Shown here piece by piece: positions 57,934-64,000 of a DNA stretch of 64,000 bases. This DNA is from Fremontodendron californicum (taxonomy: Eukaryota > Streptophyta > Magnoliopsida > Malvales > Malvaceae). The notes below the pieces were generated by a model. That model searched no databases, had not been told where the DNA came from, and worked only from the letters and a program-made list of their open reading frames with translations. The stretch's first letter is position 1. Every line of letters begins with the position of its first letter. Both the position numbers and the translations under genes were made by a program. Location: the NCBI GenBank assembly GCA_030761205.1, contig JAULJL010000002.1, forward strand, positions 43,426,814 to 43,490,813, written 5' to 3'.

Positions 57934-60900
57934 GCCTTTGGGTCTCAACTTTGAAAGTCTATAAGTTTGCGCTCGGTTGACCGTTTGAGATGATTTTTTT
58001 TGTTTTGAATCCATATAAATTTTTGAGATTGGGCTGGCAAGGTGCCAAAGACGGTTTGTCACCAATTTCGTATGAAAAAACATCATTTTTTTGATCAATT
58101 CTAAGCGACAAAAACACCCTCTACTTTGAAAGGCTATAACCTAGTGCTCGGTTGTCCGTTTGAGATGATTTTTTTTAATCCATATAACTTTTTGCGATCT
58201 ACGCGTTGCCAAACTGCCAAAGGCAGTTTGCCTCTGATTTCATCTGAAAAAACATCATTTTGGCTATTAATTCTAAACCGATCTAAACACCCTTTAGTTT
58301 GAAACGCTATAACCTTGCGTTCAATTATTCGTTTGAGATGATTTCTTTTTTTGAATCCATAAAATTTTTGTGATCTACGCGCTGCCAGACAGTCGAAGGA
58401 GGTTTGTCACCGATATTTCGTCTGAAAAAATATCGTTTTGGCTAACAATTCAAAATCGACCTAAACACCATTTACTTTGAAAAGCTATAACCTTGCGATC
58501 GGTTGTCCGTTTGAGATGACTTTTTTTTTTGATTCCATGTAACTTTTTGTGATCTACGCGCAGGCAAATTGTCGAAGGCGGTTTGTCATTAATTTCGTCT
58601 AAAAAAAATCGTTTCGGCTATCAAGTTCTAAACAGACCTAAACACCCTCTACTTTGAAAGGCTATAACATTGCGCTCGGTTGTCCGTTTGAGATGATTTC
58701 TTTTTTGAATCCATGTAAATTTTATGTCACCGATTATATCTGAAAAAATCATTTTGGCTATCAATTCTAAACTGACCTAAACACCCTCTACTTTGAAAAG
58801 CTATAACCTTGCGCTCGGTTGTCCGTTTGAGATGATTTTTTTTTTGAATTCATATAACTTTTTGTGATCTAGTGCTGGAAAACTGCCTAAGGTGATTTGT
58901 CATCGATTTCGTCTTAAATAACATCGTTTTGGTTATCAATTGTAAACTGACCTAAACACCATCTACTTTGAAAGGCTATAACCTTGCGCTCGGTTGTCCG
59001 TTTGAGATGATTTTTTTTAATCCACTTAAATTTTTTTGATCTATGCGCTGCCAAACTGCCGAAGGCGATTTGTCTCCGATTTTGTCTGAAAAAAATAGTT
59101 TTGGCTATCAATTCTAAATCGACCCAAACACCCTATACTTTGAAAGGCTATAACTTTGCGCTCGATTGTCCGTTTGAGATAATTTTTTTATAATCCATAT
59201 AAATTTTTGCGATCTACGCGCTGCCAAACTGACGAAGGTGGTTTGTCTTCGATTTCATCTAAAAAACATCATTTTGGCTATCAATTCTAAACCGACCTGA
59301 ACACCATCTCCTTTGAAAGGCTATAACCTTGCGCTCGGTTGTCCGTTTGAGACAATTTTTTTTGAACCCATATAACTTTTTATGATCTACGCACTAGCAA
59401 GCTGCCAAGGGCGGTTTGTCACCAATTTCATCTGAAAAAAATATCATTTTGGCTATCAATTCTAAACCGACATAAACACCCTATACTTTGAAAGACTATA
59501 CCCTTGCGCTCGGTTGTCCATTTGAGATGATTTTTTTTTTGAATCCATATAACTATTTTGTGATCTATGCGCTGGCAAACTACTGAAGGCGGTTTGTCAC
59601 CGATTTAGTATGAAAAAATATCATTTTGGCTATCAATTCTAAACTGACCTAAACACCCTCTACATTGAAATGCTATAACCTTGCGCTCGATTGTCCGTTT
59701 GAGATGATTTTTTTTTGAATTCATATAAATTTTTATAATTTACGCGCTGACAAGCTACCGAAGGTGGTTTGTCACTGATTTCATCTAAAAAAAATATCAT
59801 TTTGGCTATCAATTCTAAACCGACCTAAACACCCTATACTTGAAAGGCTATAACCTTGCACTCGGTTGTCCGCTTCAGATTATTTTTTTTTGAATCCATA
59901 TAACTTTTTGCGATCAACGCGCTGCCAAACTGCCGAAGGCGGTTTATCTTCCATTTTGTCTAAAAAAAATCATTTTGGCTATCAATTCTAAACCGACCTA
60001 AACATCATCTAATTTGAAAAGCTATAACCTTGCGCTCGGTTGTTCGTTTGAGTTGATTTTTTTTAATCTATATAACTTTTTGCGATCAATGCTCTACCAA
60101 ACCGCGAAGAAGGTTTGTCTCCGATTTTGTCTGAAAAAACATCATTTTGGCTACCAATTCTAAATCGACCTAAACACACTCTACTTTGGAAGGCTATAAC
60201 CTTGCGCTTGGTTGTCCGTTTGAGATGATTTTTTTTTGAATCCTTATAAATTTTTGTGGTCTACGCGCTGGCAAGCTACCGAAGGCGGTTTCTCACTGAT
60301 TTCGTTTGAAAAAAAATCATTTTGGCTATCAATTCTAATCCGACCTAAACGTCTTCTACATTGTAAGGCTAAAACCTTGGGCTCGGTTGTCCATTTATGA
60401 TGATTTTTTTTTGAATCCATATAACTTTTTGCGATCTACACGCTGCCAAACCGTAGAAGACGGTTTATCTCTAATTTTGTCTGGAAAAATATCGTTTTGG
60501 CTATCAATTCTACACCGACCTAAACACCCTCTATATTAAAAGGATATAACCTTGCGCTCGGTTCTCCGTTTGAGATGATTTTTTTTTTGATCTCATATAA
60601 CTTTTTGTGATCTACGCGCTGGCTAGTTGCCAAAGGCGGATTGTCTCCGATTTTTTTTGAAAAAGCATCATTTTGGCTATCAATTATAAACCGACCTAAA
60701 CACCCTATACTTTGAAAAGCTATAACCTTGCGCTCGGTTGTCCGTTTGAGATGATATTTTTTTAATCCATATAACTTTTTGCGATCTACACGCTGCCAAA
60801 CTGCTGAAGGCAGTTTGTCTCCGATTTCGCATGAAAAAAATCGTTTTGGCTATCAATTCTAAACGACCCAAACACCATCCACTTTGAAAGGCTATAACCT

Positions 60901-63900
60901 TGCGCTCGTTGTCCGTTTGAGATAATTTTTTTTAATCTATATAACTTTTTGCTATCTACGTGCTTGTCTCCGATTTCGTCTGAAAAAAATCATTTTGGCA
61001 ATCAATTCTAAACTGACCTAAACACCCTATACTTTAAAAGGCTATAAACTTGCGCTCGGTTGTCCTTTTGAGATGATTTTTCTTGAATCCATATAACTTT
61101 TTGTGATCTACACGCTGGCAAGCTGCCAAAGGCGGGTTGTCACCGATTTCATCTTCAAAAACATCATTTTGGCTATCAATTCTTAACCTACCTAAATATC
61201 ATCTACTTTAAAAGGCTATAGCCTTGCGCTCGGTTGTCCATTTGAGATGATTTTTTTTTAATCCAGATAACTTTTTGTGATCTAAATGCTGCTAAACCAT
61301 CGAAGACGGTTTCTCATCGATTTCGTTTGAAAAAACATCATTTTGGCTATTAATTCTAAACCGACCAAAAAACTCTTTACTTTAAAAGGCTATAACCTTG
61401 CGCTCGGTTGTCCGTTTGAGATGAATTTTTTTAATTACCTATAAATTTTTGTGATCTAAGCACTGGCAAACTGTCGAAGGTGGTTTGTCATTGATTTCGT
61501 CTTAAAAAACATTATTTTGGCTATCAATTCTAAACTGACCTAAACACCCTATACTTTGAAAGGCTATACACTTGCGCTCGGTTGTCCGTTTGAGATGATT
61601 TTTTTTGAATCCATATAAATTTTTTTTTGTGATCTACGCGCTGGCAATCTGTCGAAGGTGGTTTGTCACCGATTTCATCTGAAAAAAATCATTTTGGCTA
61701 TCAATTCTAAGCTAACCTAGACACCCTCTAATTTGAAAAGCTATAACCTTGCGCTCGGTTGTCCGTTTGGGATAATTTTCTTTTGAATTCATATAATTTT
61801 TTGTGATCTACGGGCTGGCAAGTTGCCGAAGGCAGTTTGTCACCAATTTCGTCAGAAAAAACATCGTTTTGGCTATCAATTCAAAATCGACCTAAACACC
61901 CTCTACTTTGAAAGGCTATAACCTTCCATTGGGTTGTCCGTTTGAGATGATTTTTTTTAATCCATATAACTTTTTGTGATCTACGCGCTACCAAACTGTC
62001 GAAGGTGGTTTGTCTCTGATTTCTTCTGAAAAAAATCGTTTTGGCTATCAATTCTAAACCGACCTAAACACTTTTTAGTTTGAAAGGCTATAACCTTGCA
62101 CTCGATAGTCCGTTTGAGATGATTTTTTTTTGATTCCATGTAATTTTTTGTGATCTACGTGCTGGAAAATTGTCGAAGGTGGTTTGTCACCGATTTCATC
62201 TGAAAAAACATCATTTTGGCTATCATTTCTAAACTAACCTAAACAACCTCTACTTTGAAAGGCTATAACTTTTCGCTCGGTTGTCCGTTTGAGATGACTT
62301 TTTTTTTGTATCCATATAACATTTTGTGATCTACATGCTGGCAAACTTTTGAAGGCTGTTTGTCACCGATTTTGTGTGAAAAAACATCATTTTGGCTATC
62401 AATTCTAAACTGACCTGAACACCCTCTACTTTGAAGGGCTATAACCTTGCGCTCGGTTGTCCGTTTGCGATTTTTTTTTGAATTCATATAACCTTTTGTG
62501 ATCTATGCGCTGGCAAACTGTCGAAGGCAGTTTGCCACTGATTTCGTATGAAAAATATAATTTTTTCTATCAATTCTAAACCGACCTGAACACCATATAC
62601 TTTGAAAGGCTATAACCTTGCGCTCGGTTGTCTGTCTGAGATGAATTTTTTTTCGAATACATTGAACTTTTTGTGATCTACGTGCTGGCAAGCTGCCGAA
62701 AGCGGTGTGTCACCGATTTCGTCTTAAAATACATCGTTTTGACTATCAAATCTAAACCGACCTAAACACCCTCTACTTTGAAAGGCTATAACCTTACGCT
62801 CGGTTGTCCGTTTGAGATGATTTTTTTTTCAATTCATATAACTTTGTGCTATCTACGCACTTTCAAACAGTCGAAGGCGATTTATCTTTGATTTTTTCTG
62901 AAAAAACATTGTTTTTGCTATCAATTCTAAACCGACTTAACACCCTCTACTTTGAAAGGATATAACATTGCTCTCGGTTGTTCGTTTGAGATGATTATTT
63001 TGAATCCATATAACTTTTTGTGATCTACGCGTTGGCAAGCTGCCGAAGGTGGTTTGTCACCGATTTCGTCTGAAAAAACAATATTTTGTCTATCAATTCT
63101 AAACCGACCTAAATACCCTCTACTTTGGAAGGCTATAACCTTGCGCTCAGTTGTCCGTTTGAGATTTTTTTTGAATCCATATAACTTTTTCTGATCTACG
63201 AGCTGCCAAACTACCGAAGGTGGTTTGTCACCGATTTCGTCTGAAAAAACATCATTTTGGGTATCAATTCTAAATCGACCTAAACACTCCCTACTTTGAA
63301 AGGCTATAACCTTGCGCTCGGTTGTCCGTTTGAGATTTATTTTTATTCCATGTAACTTTTTGTGACCTACGCGTTGGCAAACTATCGAAGGCGATTTGTC
63401 ACCGATTTCGTCTAAAAAAACATCATTTTAGCTATCAATTCTAAACCGACCTAAACACCCTCAAATTTGAACGGCTATAACTTTTTGTGATCTACGTGCT
63501 GGCAAGCTACCGAAGGCGATTTGTCACCGATTTCGTCCAAAAAAACATCATTTTGGCTATCAATTCTAAATTGACCTAAACACCCTCTACTTTGAAAGGC
63601 TATAACATTACGTTCGGTTGTCCGTTTGAGATGATTTTTTTTTGAACCCATACAACTTTTTGTGATCTACGCTCTGCCTAACTGTCAAAGGCGGTTTGTC
63701 ACTGATTTCGTCTGAAAAAGCATCTTTTTGGCTATCAAATCTAAACCGATCCCAACACCTTTTACTTGGAAAGGCTATAACCTTGCGCTCGGTTGTCCGT
63801 TTGAGATATTTTTCTTTATTTCATGTAAATATTTGTGATCTACAAGTTGGAAAATTGTCGAAGGCAGTTTGTTATAGATTTCGTGTGTAAAATCAACATT

Positions 63901-64000
63901 TTGGCTAACAATTCTAAACCGACCTAAACTCTCTCTAGTTTGAAAGGCTATAACCTTGTGCTCGGTTGTCCATTTGAGATGATATTTTTTTTTGAATCCA
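57934..64000. repeat. 171-176-bp tandem satellite array, runs off the right edge
   Basis: About 35 head-to-tail monomers. Landmarks per monomer are CTTTGAAAGGCTATAACC, TTGCGCTCGGTTGTCCGTTT, GAGATGAT plus a 6-11-base T run, CATATAACTTTTTGTGATCT, ACGCGCTGGCAAACTGCCGA, AGGCGGTTTGTCACCGATTT, CGTCTGAAAAAACATCATTT and TGGCTATCAATTCTAAACCG. Six successive starts measured at 62427, 62598, 62774, 62948, 63121 and 63292 give spacings of 171, 176, 174, 173 and 171 bp. A few monomers are shortened (near 58720, 60960 and 63480). The first one or two monomers next to the solo LTR are the most diverged and still carry the composite spacer's GGGTCTCAACTTTGAAAG. No genes. Confidence 0.95.

Noticed and set aside
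57934..64000. Regular direct repeats that could suggest a CRISPR array
   Set aside because: Whole monomers repeat with no unique spacers, in a plant nuclear context; this is satellite DNA.
1..64000. tRNA, rRNA or organelle-derived segments
   Set aside because: I looked for cloverleaf-type GGTTCRAATCC boxes and familiar rRNA or plastid text and recognised none; a tRNA-scan could still find a weak one.

Overview
The window is nuclear DNA from a flowering plant, most likely a eudicot. Its genes have many GT-AG introns and plant-specific families (PPR editing factor, GALS galactan synthase, GTE bromodomain protein). It also carries plant-type copia, chromovirus, Helitron-like and hAT-MITE elements. 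The species cannot be named from the sequence.

Region 1, about 1-21 kb, is a thinly populated, AT-rich gene block in which most genes are broken. In order it holds: a Helitron-like element (1890-3373, +); a frameshifted first exon of a MOSC-domain protein (-); an OTP84-like PPR-DYW pseudogene lacking its DYW domain (+); the tail of a second PPR pseudogene (-); an intact three-exon gene for an 81-residue protein that resembles a small plant complex I subunit (-); a broken GALS/GT92 gene (+); and a GTE bromodomain gene whose splice sites survive but whose frame has three stops (+). The order MOSC / complex I / GALS recalls Arabidopsis gene neighbourhoods, from memory.

Region 2, about 22-31 kb, is transposon territory. 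It holds a 5'-truncated, heavily mutated Ty1/copia element with one LTR, and a second copy of the 1.9-kb Helitron-like element in opposite orientation. Nested in that copy is a 567-bp hAT-type MITE with a perfect 8-bp target duplication.

Region 3, 31.7-37.7 kb, is one intact 13-exon Rab GDP dissociation inhibitor gene (444 aa), the best-supported gene in the window.

Region 4, 38.8-64 kb, contains no host gene that I can see. It is a large composite satellite domain. First comes about 2.9 kb of degenerate AAATTTTGAA-type sequence with a ~155-bp tandem repeat at its end. Then comes about 8.8 kb of GC-rich 9-bp minisatellite (CGGAYCGNY) cut into blocks by a recurring ~75-bp spacer. The end is about 6 kb of 171-176-bp tandem satellite running off the right edge. 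The three families share one junction motif (CAACTTTGAAAGGCTATA), and pieces of the 173-bp monomer are embedded in the minisatellite. Inserted in this domain are a complete but degraded chromodomain Ty3/gypsy element (-), a separate LTR+PPT fragment of the same family, and a 1.8-kb solo LTR, two of them with recognisable 5-bp target duplications. The setting looks like pericentromeric or other constitutive heterochromatin beside an active housekeeping gene.
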